Shown here: piece after piece, positions 14,461-25,660 of the stretch
Layout of the letters: each line of letters opens with the position of its first letter
How positions within the stretch are numbered: the stretch's first letter is position 1
Assembly: GCA_029204225.1 (NCBI GenBank)
Contig: CM055094.1
Location: 5,658,063 to 5,718,062, forward strand
Direction: 5' to 3'
Length of the DNA: 60,000 nt
Source of the DNA: Diphasiastrum complanatum
Lineage: Eukaryota > Streptophyta > Lycopodiopsida > Lycopodiales > Lycopodiaceae
Translations under genes and position numbers: made by a program
Notes under the pieces: generated by a model
Told to the model about the DNA's origin: nothing
Database searches by the model: none
What the model saw: only the letters and a program-made list of their open reading frames with translations

Positions 14461-15088
14461 TAGACGTGCAGGGCTTGGAGGCTGATCCATCATTCTACTC
14501 AATTCAGATGCTTCTTAGTTATCGGCTCCCTGAGGAGTTTTTCTTACAATTATTGAGTGACAGTTGTAAGAAGCATTTGTAGGGTCTGAGATTTCAGTTT
14601 TGATGTTGTGTTGTTGATTCTGTGATTTCAATAGGAGTAGATTTAGTTTAATTTCCCGTCTCTTCAGTATATTAGATTGATAATAATCTGCAGTCTGTAA
14701 TAATGAAACAAGAACTGAAACAGATATGTAGAAATAGAAACTCGAGTTTTGATAGATCCTATATCCAAGTTGAGCTTCCATTGCCAATAAAGGATCGAGA
14801 TCAGGTTGTAGGTGTGTATTTGATAGGTGGGACACACTACCATTGTTCTATAGCCAAACAGTCGCTAGAGGCCATAGCAGACCCGTTATCAGGCTGATCT
14901 CTTGCTTAGAAGACTCTCTGTCAGAAGAATAGCAGTACACAAGGCCAAAATCGCTGCAAATAGAGGAAGAATAGGCGCTAACAGAACAGTAGAGACAACG
15001 AGATTTTAGCGCTAACATTGAAAAAGTAAAATCCGAGCGCACATAGTTGGTGTCTCAGTGAATAGAGGCCAATTAGATGCATGCGCTA
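14461..15088. other. unassigned retroelement-like leader
   Basis: No domain recognised. The segment lies between a PBS-like site and the breakpoint of the Copia deletion derivative. Confidence 0.3.
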
Positions 15089-15606
15089 ACAAAGTCTACT
15101 TCTAGAGTGTTGACTCTAAGAAGGCAAATCTTTTCTTGTTTTCAAAAGAGTGAAGAAAGTCCAAACACTTTTGTTTTGAGAGTGAAAGAATTGAATGATA
15201 AGTTGGCTTGCATTGATGCGAGGATTAAGGAAGGAGAGCTTGCTCAAGTGATCCTTGATGCTCATGCTAACATTATTCAAAGTCTTGCTATTCAAAGAAC
15301 TTTTGCCAAGTTTGATGGATCTTCAAAAGATCTTGATCAATGAAGAATTTAAGCTTCAAGAAAAGGAGTGGATCTACATCAACTCAAGTTGGAGAGGAGG
15401 CTATGTTCACAAATGGCAAATTCAAGGGCAAAAGCAAAAACAAGTGGTCTAAAGGGCAAGATCAAGGGGAGGCTTCTTCAAGTGGCAAAACGAAGGATAA
15501 ATCAAAGCTCAAATGTTTCCATTGTGGCAACAAAGAACACTTTGCAAGTGAGTGCTACAAGAAGAAGAGAGATCAAGGTGACAAGCAATGTCTATATCAA
15601 TCATGA
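15089..15606 (+). pseudogene. Copia gag (UBN2 region plus zinc knuckle), family C1 copy 1
   Basis: Gag packages Copia RNA in virus-like particles. The first frame (to about 15343) carries the middle of the UBN2 domain: QKSEESPNTFVLRVKELND and IKEGELAQVILDAHANII. A frameshift leads into the second frame (15340-15606) with a Lys/Ser-rich linker and a perfect CCHC knuckle C-x2-C-x4-H-x4-C at 15514-15555. The N-terminal part is missing; the homology to the minus-strand copy at 42-43 kb starts at AAGTCTACTTCTAGAG. The frameshift disables it. Confidence 0.85.
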
Positions 15607-15690
15607 AAGCTATTATAAAACCATAGAAATGAGGTCCATAGTTAGGATGGAAATCATTCTTAAGATGGATCAAAGTTGTATGGTTAAAGC

Positions 15691-15894
15691 TATGCAAGGA
15701 ACAAGCTTATTGAAGTGGCTTATCATTTTGTAAGAGAACAAGTCATGGCAAAGGAGGTGGAGCTTCAACATGTCTCATCAAGGGAGTGTGTGGCTGATGT
15801 CTTCACCAAAGCATTGGGAAAAGACTTGTTCATGAAACATAGAACATCTCTTGGAGTTCTATATAAATCTATGCTAAAACTAGTTGAAGAGTGA
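15691..15894 (+). pseudogene. Copia RNase H C-terminus, family C1 copy 1
   Basis: An uninterrupted frame reads YARNKLIEVAYHFVREQ and continues to ADVFTKALGKDLF, the very end of Copia pol (HARTKHIEVRYHFIRE ... DIFTKPL), stopping at TGA 15892-15894, two bases before the LTR. Protease, integrase and RT are absent: gag is followed almost directly by the RNase H end, so this is a large internal deletion. Confidence 0.88.
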
Positions 15895-15895
15895 G

Positions 15896-16541
15896 TGTGA
15901 AAAAGTCAACTAGTTTAGTTAATTTATTTTGGCAATTTTGAGGCCAACATGAAATTTCAACTTAGAGATAGATTTATATTTGTTAATAAAGGCCTAAATA
16001 GTGTTTGTACTATTTTTGGCAAGTAGATAAATGGATGAGGTCGGATTTGGAGCCATTCTAATTAGCTAGATTGGCATACATTGCATCTAGACTAGAATTT
16101 CTAAGTTTTTTTTGATGAAGTTCCAAGAAGTTACCATTTAGGGCAATTTTTCAAATGACATTTTAGCAGCTATAAATAGCAAATACCAGCGTGAAAAAAA
16201 TATCTTTGTATTCTCATTTTATGTGGAGAGTTCATCTCTTTTGATTCTATGTCCATCTCATGTGTATTTCTCAAGATATTTTGATTTCTAGGGTGTAGAA
16301 TGTCAATTTTATGATTGATCTTGCATACACACGTGTGAAGGACAGTACGTTGCTGTTGTTGTACGGACAATGACAGTACCATATTGGATCTTAGTGCTTA
16401 TGTTCAGATCTTAGTGATTTATGTAATTCAAGCATGTGTAAATTGATGATTTCTATCTTGTAACTAATTCTAGATGTGTACCCAAATTGGCCAAAGATCT
16501 TGTTGATCCATTAAGTGCATTTTGGATCTGTATTTTTCACA
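15896..16541 (+). mobile_element. 3' LTR of Copia family C1 copy 1
   Basis: A 646-bp LTR with 9-bp perfect inverted ends TGTGAAAAA...TTTTTCACA. It starts two bases after the pol stop and is preceded by the purine-rich GAAGAGTGAG. A TATA-like CTATAAATAG lies at about 16170. Its block TTTATTTTGGCAATTTTGAG matches the LTR at 43.35-43.94 kb on the other strand. No 5' LTR of this copy was found. Confidence 0.8.
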
Positions 16542-17470
16542 AATGTAACAATAATCACTCCCAATTAATTAGGTCCAAGATTTATCATGCAAAGCCCAAC
16601 AATACAAAGTGTATTTGGAGGTCTTCTAGCCCATATTTTGAATTAGGCCTCAAGAACTACTACTTCTAATTTAGTAGTGTTGTAATCATTGGAAGCACAA
16701 GAAACTTCCCTCATAGCATTGGAGGTGACTCTTGGCTATTGAAGTAGTCCATTTCAGTTAAGTCAAAATTGTTGAAGTGAGCCATCAATGTTCCCAACTA
16801 TAGCAAGCAAGTTGAATTGCCAATGACAACTTAATATGGGCCCCAATCATAATTGCATTCTCAAATTCAGCCAATGGTGTGGATGAGACACAAAATGTGA
16901 AGAAAATCTCAAGTGAATGCAAGAGAGAAGCATGAGGCTCATTTGAAAGGGATATGCCACTATTGCTTGGTAAGTCCCACGTTTAGAATGAAATGCATGG
17001 CAATTTATGTTGTGGTTGCATTTGCTAAGTTCTTAACATGGAATCGCCCTAGCATAAAACTTGATGAAAAGGGCAAAGTTGCCAACCAACTTGCCATTCA
17101 TAAAAAACCGCCAATTTTCAGTTGGGGGGAGTGCCAATGGCATGTCAACTAGCCCTTAGCAAATGGCTATTTGGCAATGAGCGCTCTTTTGGGGGAGATT
17201 TTTGGTTCTTGTGTTAGCAATCTCATATACCCAAGAAACTTGATCCCTCAACCAATATTAGAACTTGAGCCATTGAACATCCCTTGCGTGATTCACCCAA
17301 CATTTGAGCCACACGAGCAGAAGAAGAGCGAGCCCCACCTAGTCGTGGCGTCCATGGTGGTTATGACGCCGCCAACAACCAACTCTGTTGGGCTAATTGA
17401 GATCAGCTCTTAAGATGCCACCAAGCTTCATTTCCCACATGGGATGACCAAGGTTTGTGACTTATTGGTG
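16542..17470. other. upstream region of MOB1; no gene recognised
   Basis: Two small ORFs (16913-17152 and 17171-17413) have no family I can name. The composition is ordinary. The stretch runs up to the TATA-rich segment before MOB1. Confidence 0.4.
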
Positions 17471-17472
17471 CC

Positions 17473-17488
17473 ATATATATATATATAT
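17473..17488 (+). promoter_or_regulatory. TATA tract of the MOB1 promoter
   Basis: (AT)8 about 460 bp upstream of the MOB1 start codon, followed by a pyrimidine-rich stretch (17560-17690) of the kind common in plant 5' UTRs. The start of transcription is inferred, not seen. Confidence 0.4.
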
Positions 17489-17499
17489 GCTCATCCCAC

Positions 17500-17949
17500 T
17501 TAGCTTGGCCACTTGTCCATGTGCTCCCCAGTATGCTTGTTGATTGTTGTTCATCGTACCTTGGCCCTTAAGCTCTTAACCATACTCCTTTTTCTTTGCT
17601 CTGCTCTCTGCTCTGCTCTTCTGTTCTCTTTTCCTTGTCAACGCGCTCTCTCTCTCTCTCCTCTGTGTCGCTGCCGCTTCCTGCAACGACGTGCACAGGC
17701 CGATCGATCGATTCGATCTGCTCTGCTCGGTGCGGCTGTCCGTGCACAAGATCGACCGCAGCAGTAGCAGCAGCAGTGGATGAAAAGAAGAAGGCAACAC
17801 TTACTCCTCCTCCTATGATAGATATACATACATAAATATATGTATTCCACACAGTACAGGGATTGATTGACTGCATCATCATCATCTTCTTCTTTTTCCA
17901 GTGCGGAGCAGGTCAAGCACAGGCAGGCGACACGGCCGCCTTTCGCGCC
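17500..17949 (+). other. MOB1 5' UTR region, possibly with a leader intron
   Basis: CT-rich leader sequence, then CAGCAG/CATCAT repeats. TTCTTTTTCCAG at 17890-17901 is a strong branch/polypyrimidine/AG acceptor and suggests that the last 48 bp of leader (17902-17949) form the start of the first coding exon. The partner donor is not certain. Confidence 0.45.
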
Positions 17950-17972
17950 ATGAGCCTTTTCGGGCTGGGCAG
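17950..17972 (+). CDS. MOB1: MOB1-like kinase activator, coding exon 1
   Basis: MOB1 is the small zinc-binding co-activator of NDR/LATS-family kinases in the Hippo/mitotic-exit type pathway. In plants it affects growth, cell division and gametogenesis. This exon encodes MSLFGLG plus two bases of an Arg codon, the invariant plant MOB1 start, in an ATG context GCGCCATGAG. It ends AG/GTTGTG; the remaining base is supplied by exon 2. Upstream frames have no comparable start. The three exons found here join in phase into about 60 residues that match plant MOB1A/B N-termini almost residue for residue. Confidence 0.93.
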
Positions 17973-18230
17973 GTTGTGGATTATCACCATCATCATCATC
18001 ATCATTGTCGTTGTTGTTCCCATTCCCATCTACTTCCCTGCTATACTCTCTAATTCTGGCTTTTCCCCCTTGCGTCTGCGTTTTATGTGGAGTTCTGAAA
18101 GCGTTATGGCTTGGACTGTATCATGGGATGATAGGAAGAGTGAAATGCTCAGTTAACTGCCTGTGCTTGCACTGAATTGTAGAATCATAGAGTTCTTAAA
18201 CCCCATCGTTCTGAACAGAAGATGATTATG

Positions 18231-18780
18231 TATTTGAAATCAGTTTGAAACCTGTCAAGCAAAAGCTCATAATTCACCATGTAGCACTCAACTGTGATTA
18301 TACTCATTAATGTCGAATTAATTGCCAGAGAGTTTTTCTTGGCTACTCTAGTGGATGGAAATGTAGAGTTTTCTTGCAGCGCAGTCTAATTAATTCAAAG
18401 AGGCTGCCTTCTGGCAGCTCCTTTGAATCCATTCCATAATTCAGGCGGTTAACCAAGATTTACATAATTCAAGCTGGGCAAGCACAGGCAGTCACAGCAG
18501 GCACATTCAACTGTAATGAAGTCAGTGCATACTGACAGCGGCCTTGCAATAAGTTGTAGAACTAATTTGAAAGGTCTGCTGGAAGGCAGATGTAACACTT
18601 GACTGTATTACAAGAAACTATACATTTCCATGCAGTGGAGTAGCCAAGAACTCTGGTGAAATTAACACGGTATTTGTGAGCATAATCACAATTGAGTACT
18701 AGATTGTGATGTATGAGCTTTTGCTTAATACGATTGAGACTTTATACATGCACTTTTGCTTGATACAGTTCAAAGCTTTT
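18231..18780. repeat. long imperfect inverted repeat (foldback) in MOB1 intron 1
   Basis: Left arm about 18231-18420 and right arm about 18560-18780 are inverted copies of one another. Paired words include AAGCAAAAGCTCATA / TATGAGCTTTTGCTT, CTCAACTGTGATTAT against the inverse of ATAATCACAATTGAG, and TTGGCTACTC against its inverse. By eye the arms are about 75% identical with a central loop of about 140 bp. It resembles a foldback MITE or an intronic hairpin RNA source. No ORF. Confidence 0.75.
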
Positions 18781-19779
18781 CCATGCACATAGTTATACTT
18801 GTTCAGATCTATGAGGTTTAAGAGGTTATCTGCAATGAACGCAAATCAAAACAGTGATCTTTGAACTTCACTTAACCGGCTTTAAGGATTTGACGGCCTG
18901 AACATTCACCGAACTAATTCCTTACCCTGTACAGCAACTACAGTAAGACAACGTGACTGTGGCAGCTAAACTTTGAACCAAAAAATAGTTGGCCCTTTTT
19001 GCTATCCAACATATGAATACAGAAGCGGAACAAAGATCTTATTTGATCCTTGGAAGTTGGCAGTAATAATTGTGTATTGAATTTATGAAGTTTTGTAGGA
19101 GGTTACACAACTCTAGTTGTAGGTATGGTACTTTTGCCTGGAAATCAAGACTGAGTGATTATCAATGATTCATATTCATTTTAGTTTGCTTCAAGAACAC
19201 CATTTCAGTTACATTTCTAATTTCCCAGGAGACTAACAAGACAGATCTCAACCATTGCATCCTTGCATCAGTCTAGAAAAAGCTTAGAAACCTCCTTTTG
19301 AGTACATGCCCAATTCTTTTTGATTAGATAGACATGTGAAACTTTTTTCCAGCTCAACTGGGCACCAAGATCCCGTTTTTTTAATTGCTATATGTTGCTC
19401 TTGCTTGTAATATTTTTGACCATTTCAGAAGTTTGAAAGGTCAGTTATACATCCAAATCAGTAATTGAATAAGCTTAAAAGTCCTTAAAGATAAATGCAC
19501 GTGCCTTTGATCTTTTCCTTCTGGTGTGTGTACCATGGGATATGAGAGAGACGTAGAAAGGAAAACTTATTGTGGTGGTATTGAAGGTGATACCTCGTAT
19601 GCTATTTCTCTTGTCATAATGTATGAGGCTAATCATCTTCCTAGTCTCTTTAGTCCCTAAACCTTACTTGTTATCATGTTTTCTAGCTTCTCAGGTTTCT
19701 TACTTATTTTAGTCTGAAGTTTTTGTTGTAGCCATTTCGTATGTGCTCACTTAAATGTCAATCATTTCTCATGTTGTAG

Positions 19780-19828
19780 GAATCAACGAACCTTCCGGCC
19801 TAAAAAGAGTGCTCCTTCTGGAAGCAAG
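19780..19828 (+). CDS. MOB1: MOB1-like kinase activator, coding exon 2
   Basis: After the acceptor ATGTTGTAG the exon completes the Arg codon and reads NQRTFRPKKSAPSGSK, then a GTTAGT donor. This is the flexible, basic N-terminal tail of MOB1. The exon is 49 nt (1 + 16 codons), so the reading frame is kept with exon 1 (17950-17972, intron of 1807 bp) and exon 3 (32526-32634). Confidence 0.95.
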
Positions 19829-19931
19829 GTTAGTATTTTTATCAGGCCTATAAGAATAGGAGCAAGCAAAAGTGACTACACTTTTATATAACTATCTATA
19901 TGTCGATAGATGTATATATATGTGTATATGT

Positions 19932-19934
<3 letters not shown>

Positions 19935-20010
<76 letters not shown>
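19935..20010. repeat. (GA)n microsatellite in MOB1 intron 2
   Basis: 76 bp perfect GA repeat about 100 bp after exon 2. Confidence 0.97.
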
Positions 20011-20012
<2 letters not shown>

Positions 20013-21990
20013 CATATATAGAACAAGGTGAATGTTGATCTTGGAAGTCAAGATGTTACAGCTGTTACTCCATGTCCTGATTGTTTATTGTTTTTACTTA
20101 CAGATGTACTTTTGTAAGAAAGTGAAATGGCTAAGTCACCGGCCTGTGGTGACACTTTTAAAAGAAATGTAATTAAAATGGTTATATGTGTTATTGTGCC
20201 TTTGAGTCACATGCTGAGCTTTGGTATAGGGTACTGGGTCATTAATTAGGAGTGGCTGGACTGACCACCTATTCTGGAGGAGAGGGTTGATTGGTCAACT
20301 GACACTTGTCATATGCTCACTAAGACATTTGGTCCAACGAATGAGTGACACATCATGGTTGACCGTCAACAGGACATGTGTCATATGCTCATTGGGACAC
20401 GGTCCAATGAATGAGTGACACATGTTGACCTACGTGCTTGCCTATATGTCAGAGTACTGCTGAGTGGCGAGCGTCGATTGTCCATGTGTCGACTATAGGA
20501 AGGGTCAAGGTTAAGGGGTGCTTGAGGGTTATGGATAAGTGAGCCTAGAGAGAGGCATTCCTCATCGTGGTCTATGCAGCGAAGGCTGGGAGGAGACAAT
20601 GCAGTCAGCTCCACTGTGTTGGTTTTTTTTTTATGCTATGTGCTTACAAGGAATCAGAAAAGGTTTGAAATTTGTGGCGATTAGTGCATGTTTTGGATGG
20701 GGGTCGATAAGAAGATCAAGTAGAGCCTGACACAAGCTAATATACATCCACTTTAGGTCCTATTTTTCATACTTAATGCATAACATTTTTAAGCCATCTT
20801 CTTACTAGTGCTTCCAGCCATTTTGTAGTAGTTTCTCATGCAAAATGACAACTGGAGCTAGACTTTTGACATATGTTGTGGGCTAATATGGATTCTGACC
20901 ATGAGAGGGATATTCCATTATGATTCAGCATTTAGGGTCACCATTGTTGCATCACGCTTGGACTTATATTTGGTAGTCAACTTTTATTATACCTCATAGT
21001 ATACCTCATAGTGGTCGACGAGTACTACTAAAGCTCAAAAGAGATCATGAGAGTTCCATTCCTACTTGTCTTTATACATGTGACCTTGGCTATTATGGAT
21101 GCTTTTAAGGGACTTCCTATGATGGCTTTGTTCTCTTGGTTGCATTTGATTTGCCGCTCAATATGCATTCTGCAAAACTTTCTACACAATATGATACTTC
21201 CTATCAAAGCTACCATTATACCTGACGGTTGTAGTGCATTCTCATATGATATGGGTACTATTGGTTATTTTTCTATTTACGAAGCCCATAATACTTCTTT
21301 TTTGGCCATATGTGATATATGTGAAGTTGGGCTTTATTGCCCTTATATATCATCCATGGTCCATAAGATTAGCTTGGGCTCTATTGACCTTTACGAGCCA
21401 CAACAATTACTACACAACATTCATGACGCACCTAGATAGTTCGGGCTCTCTCTGCACCTCCAGCTCCATTTATTCGTATTCTTCTTTGGCACATCTACAT
21501 TTCACATATACAAAGTTACTTGTAGCTACTAGTACATGAAAAATTTTGTCCCTACGTGTTGTTTTGAGTCTCTCTATATATCTTCCAAGCAATCTATTGC
21601 TGTTCTCATTGGCCATTTGTGGCTCATGTATCTAGCTTAGGGCTCACTTGTAGTTCTTCTACTCTTTAGGGCTAAGTGTGGATATCTATTTGTTGTTCCC
21701 ACTACATGATATTCAAAGTCGTTCCTATTGGCTATACATCGCATTTATGGCCGATATGGATGCCTTAGTGTCAACTTTTGGAGTGTATTACCTTAAAAAT
21801 ATTTTGCTTTCTTTTATGCCACTTATAGTTCGTGCACATACATGTAAGTATAAACTTGCTCTTAAACATGCTTTTATATGTATGTAGATTGACAGCATTC
21901 TTATGTGTCCTCATGTAAAGTTTACTATTGATGTCATTTGATCTTTCTAAATCTTTTGTGCAATTTTGGGGATAATGGTTTCACTATGAA
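20011..21990. other. MOB1 intron 2, first part; no gene recognised
   Basis: ORFs at 21047-21439 and 21234-21539 show no known domain. A 73-bp-period tandem duplication lies at 20300-20430 (GTCATATGCTCA ... GGTCCAA-GAATGAGTGACACAT twice). A decayed LTR may occupy the end, because a PBS-like site follows at 22001. Confidence 0.4.
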
Positions 21991-22000
21991 TCATATCACA

Positions 22001-22010
22001 TGGTATCAGT
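22001..22010 (+). other. primer-binding-site-like motif after a possible LTR end
   Basis: ATATCACA followed by TGGTATCAGT resembles a Copia LTR end plus tRNA-Met PBS. The start of such an LTR could not be placed. Confidence 0.35.
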
Positions 22011-22129
22011 GCAATCTCTATTGTTCATCTCTCTATTAGTAGTGACAGTTTTGTAATGACATGACAAGGCCTTTGTTATATGACAATATTTTATCATTTA
22101 TGTCATTGGACAATATTTCAAGCATATCT

Positions 22130-24210
22130 TGTTAGATGCTGGATACTTTTAGCTATGTATCCAAACTAACTGGTGTGAGAAGTGAAGTTTATAGGTAGCC
22201 CTAAAAACCCGCTACCTACCTTTCCTATCCTAGACAGCCTATTAATGATTGCCCACAATACTAACCCATGCATCGACTTTATTGAGAGTTATAGTGGCCA
22301 CTAGCAACCAACCTTATGCCCCATCATCTCGGTGATCACCGAACCACCTTGGGTTGGTTTGGTTGGCTTTAGTCTTAGTGCTTGGCAATAGCTACTACCT
22401 CGCCTCACTACTTGATATCATGTGCGTACACCGCTTCATGTCACATCTGGTGATGCCCAATTTCTGTGATGTAGAATGTATAAGCTAATTACTGGTTATG
22501 ATCGTGTTTGACCTCATGGAAATTGGTCCAACTTGGGCTATGTTTGGTCTGTTACCGGGCTCTAACATTCCTTCCCTCTTTAGGACAGTCACCGCTCCTT
22601 GATGAAAAACTTAGAACATTCCCTGTAAATGTTGTTGAATCACTGTCATGTTCTATGAAACTGGTAGTCCTATATGGTAGTATTGAATACTCTTGCAGAA
22701 CTCGATTCCTCGATCACCTATCTCCAGTCTAACTCCAAGGTTAATAATTTTTTTGGAGGACACAACTTCTCAAGGTGCCTCCTTCTCTGATCCAGTAGTT
22801 GAGATGATTAGATGCACTTGGAGATTGTGATTCCACAATTGCTTTTGTCTCAAATATAGTATTGTGTAGCTTGTTCTTGACTAGTTCGCTATTCTACTAA
22901 GGAAGAACCAAATGTACTATACATCCTTTTGCTAATTCCATTTGGAGTTACTAACTTACTTTTGAGCCAACATTGTCCATAATACATGGGAGATATCTTG
23001 GTTTCCTTCCCTAATAGTAACAAGTCCTAAGTCAGAGGAGGTACAAAATTGAAGACCATATCTCCTATATAAGAGCTTTCAGTATGTACAAATCTTGTGC
23101 ATAACTCTTTACTTCATTAAAGGTTTAGAGAGTTCTTGCCAAGGTAATGCTACCCTCTATTGCATCCGAGTCATAGACTTAGCTTTACGAGGTTTTCTTG
23201 TACATGATCCTTATGGTTGCTAGGCTAACTAGCAACAACCATAATTCAAATTTATTGAACACTTCTTAGTGTACACGAGCCGCTGTCAACATAATTGACC
23301 CTCTTAGTTTACCCATCTTTTTCTTGAAGCTTTCTACTATAGACTCATGAGTGTGTTCCCAACTTGGCGAACACCTATCGACGATATCCCCAATTTGGAC
23401 CTATACTTGAGACTATGGTTTTTGAGAGTCCATAGAATCTTACCATATCAAGTCCTTTGATTCCTTCGATAGAATTGTTACTTTAGTTCTACCTGCAATC
23501 AGTTGGGCCTTCATGGTCAATTTGATAACACCAATTTAACCCACTAGTAGCCCAAGAGATAATTCCATAGAGATGCCTTCCCATCTACTATTGGGACCTC
23601 TAAGAGCACAGTAAGTTTAAAGGACTTACTTGATCTACCTTGTTCACGTGACAAGGGGTACTTACTCTCAAACATCTCATTGCAATCGTGGCTTAGAATT
23701 AGTACTTCCTACTAATGTCATTTGCAGGGACCCTGTGCGGGGAATTTTATGGCACTCATGAAGGATGGAAAGAAGTCACATTTGGCGCGAACTCTTGTTC
23801 AATTCTTTAGGCATACCTTCTTGCTTGGTGTATGCCAACTAGGTGTGGTCCCATAACCATGGATCTCATGATCGAAATTTGGCGCCAATACCAAATGTTA
23901 GATGCTGGATGCTCTAAGCTTGTCTCTCCAAACTAGCCGGTGTGAAAAGTGAAGCTCCTTCCATCTATAGGTTGCCCTTATAAGTGCTTTGCCTACCTTT
24001 CTTTTCTTAGGTCACACGATTTGCCAATGGTTGGCCAAACTACTGATTATTCCGTGTTTCAACTTTGTTGAAAGGTGTATCGGCCACTAATAGCCACCAC
24101 CTTGCCCCATTATGCCTTGGTGATCACTAGACCACCCCGGCTTGGTGCTGGCCAGCCTTGTTCCTAGTCCAAATTGCTTACAAACCTATGTTTCTATTAT
24201 TGCCCTAACA
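22130..24210 (-). mobile_element. internally deleted Gypsy chromovirus with both LTRs (family G1, copy 1)
   Basis: Two LTRs lie in minus orientation: the 3' LTR at 22130-22567 and the 5' LTR at 23896-24210, each TGTTAGA...TAACA with matching interiors (AACTAGCCGGTGTGA-like, TTGGTGATCACTAGACCACC-like). Next to the 5' LTR is TTTGGTATTGGCGCC, a degenerate PBS. Before the 3' LTR the minus strand reads AAAGAGGGAAGGAA, a clear polypurine tract. Only about 1.3 kb of interior remains, with a decayed chromodomain-side tail at 22600-22740 resembling copy 2. Flanks TATCT (left) and TACCC (right) look like a worn 5-bp target duplication, supported by an empty copy of the site at 24343-24366. Confidence 0.75.
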
Positions 24211-24483
24211 TACCCTTTATTTGCATATGGCATTGAAGTGTGTGATATCTCTCTCTTGGGCGTGCCACTATAGCTAGTTGGTAGTTATGGAAAGATATCT
24301 TTTAGACAAGGCCTATATTGAGAATCAAATTACCTATGTGGTTGGACAATATCTCAAGCATACCCTTTATTTGCATATGGCACCAAAGATCTTCTACCTT
24401 TTTGTGGGAATTAGGGACTCTAGACATGGCATGCTATACAACTTCTTGCGGTAGAGTTGCTATATTATACATTAGAGGTTTAT
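24211..24483. repeat. duplicated flank carrying the pre-insertion site of the G1 element
   Basis: The sequence around 24330-24366 (GACAAGGCCT ... TTGGACAATATCTCAAGCATA, then CCCTTTATTT) repeats 22065-22127 (GACAAGGCCT ... TTGGACAATATTTCAAGCATA) and, without interruption, the sequence at 24211 right after the LTR. It is an uninterrupted paralogue of the G1 insertion site. Confidence 0.6.
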
Positions 24484-25585
24484 TGTTACGCTCGAGTAAC
24501 TCTAAGCTCCTCCCCCCAAACTAGCCGGTGTGTAGAATGAATCTCCTCCCATCAATTGGCAGGCCTTTAAGCCCATTGCTTGCTATTTTGGTATGAGGGC
24601 ACTTGGCGCTCATGTGGATGATCAATCCACTTGGCCTACCAAGTCTACCCCTATTGACCCAAGAATATAGTTTCTTAATGCTATGCCACCCCCATGCTTG
24701 CCGTACACATATCTCTATGAGACCACACCGGTCACGTGCCGACTTACCCTAGTCACTGCCCGATATTCACAGGTTAACTTGTCAAGCAGCACATTGCGTG
24801 CAAGTACACTACGTTGCAACTGCAACACACCTGGTCACGGCTGGCCCCGGGTGCCTATGATGGGGAGTCATTGACTGTCTCATATTGGTCCTTTGACTTT
24901 TGGAGCTTCCACTCTCACCGAAATATGTTGGAGCTCTCACTGGGTCCTAACACTCTTTCTCTCCTCAAGAATGTCATCGCTCCTCAATGACAAAACTTAG
25001 GATAGGACCTTTGTAGTTGGGCTTGACTCTCCCATGTTGCTTCGGACAATGTTGAATGGTAATCCTTTCCAAGCTGTCAAAAACTTGGGAATCAGGTGAT
25101 TTCTCAATCGTCGCTTTCCATGCTCTAACATATGCTCAGGTCCATGATATGTCATATCTTGTTCTTGTAGGGCTACAATGCCGCCCACTAGGTTGTCACC
25201 TCCATGCAATCATTTCTTTAAACAATTGACATGAAAAATTGGATGCACTTTGCATCCGTAACTTATAAGCTATGTCACTGACCCTTTTACCTTGGTGATA
25301 ACTTTGCACACTTGCCAGTTCTTATCACCTTAGATTAAGGTGGCACTAGCAAAAAGACCATATCACCTCTCTTGAATCCGCTGTACAAGTGATTTGCATG
25401 TACTTGATGAACATCGCTGTCCAGAATGTTCTTGTGAACTTGGGATCCCTGTCTAAGACAATGGATTTTGGAAATTCACGTAATCTCAATACATGATCAA
25501 TGAAGAATTCTGCGAGTTGCGGAGCTGTCACCATTGCATTATGCTGGCATGTCAGGTAGTTCCAATTTGAGGCACTCTTGCCCAT
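24484..25585 (-). mobile_element. Gypsy chromovirus 3' end: integrase, chromodomain remnant, PPT and LTR (family G1, copy 2)
   Basis: Reading on the minus strand from 25585: an integrase catalytic-core fragment (TAPQLAEFFIDHVLRLREFP then KSIVLDRDPKFT, the region around the second catalytic Asp), then a frame-shifted C-terminal part whose PEHMLEHGKRRLRN and LIPKFLTAWKGLP match a chromovirus chromodomain (25209-24997), then the polypurine tract GAGGAGAGAAAGAG and the 3' LTR 24952-24484 (TGTTAGG...GTAACA). It is 5'-truncated near 25590; gag, RT and the 5' LTR are absent. A 56-bp tandem duplication (CACTCTTGC-CATCTTC...) adjoins at 25573-25660. Confidence 0.8.
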
Positions 25586-25660
25586 CTTCTAGCATTGTGT
25601 TATGTGTAGCCGTTGGAGACACTCTTGCACATCTTCCAATGTTGTGTTATGCTTTAGACA

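Noticed and set aside
17568-17916. minus-strand ORFs upstream of MOB1
   Set aside because: Antisense of a CT/CAG-rich leader. Codon content is explained by simple repeats, and the plus-strand MOB1 exon structure accounts for the region.
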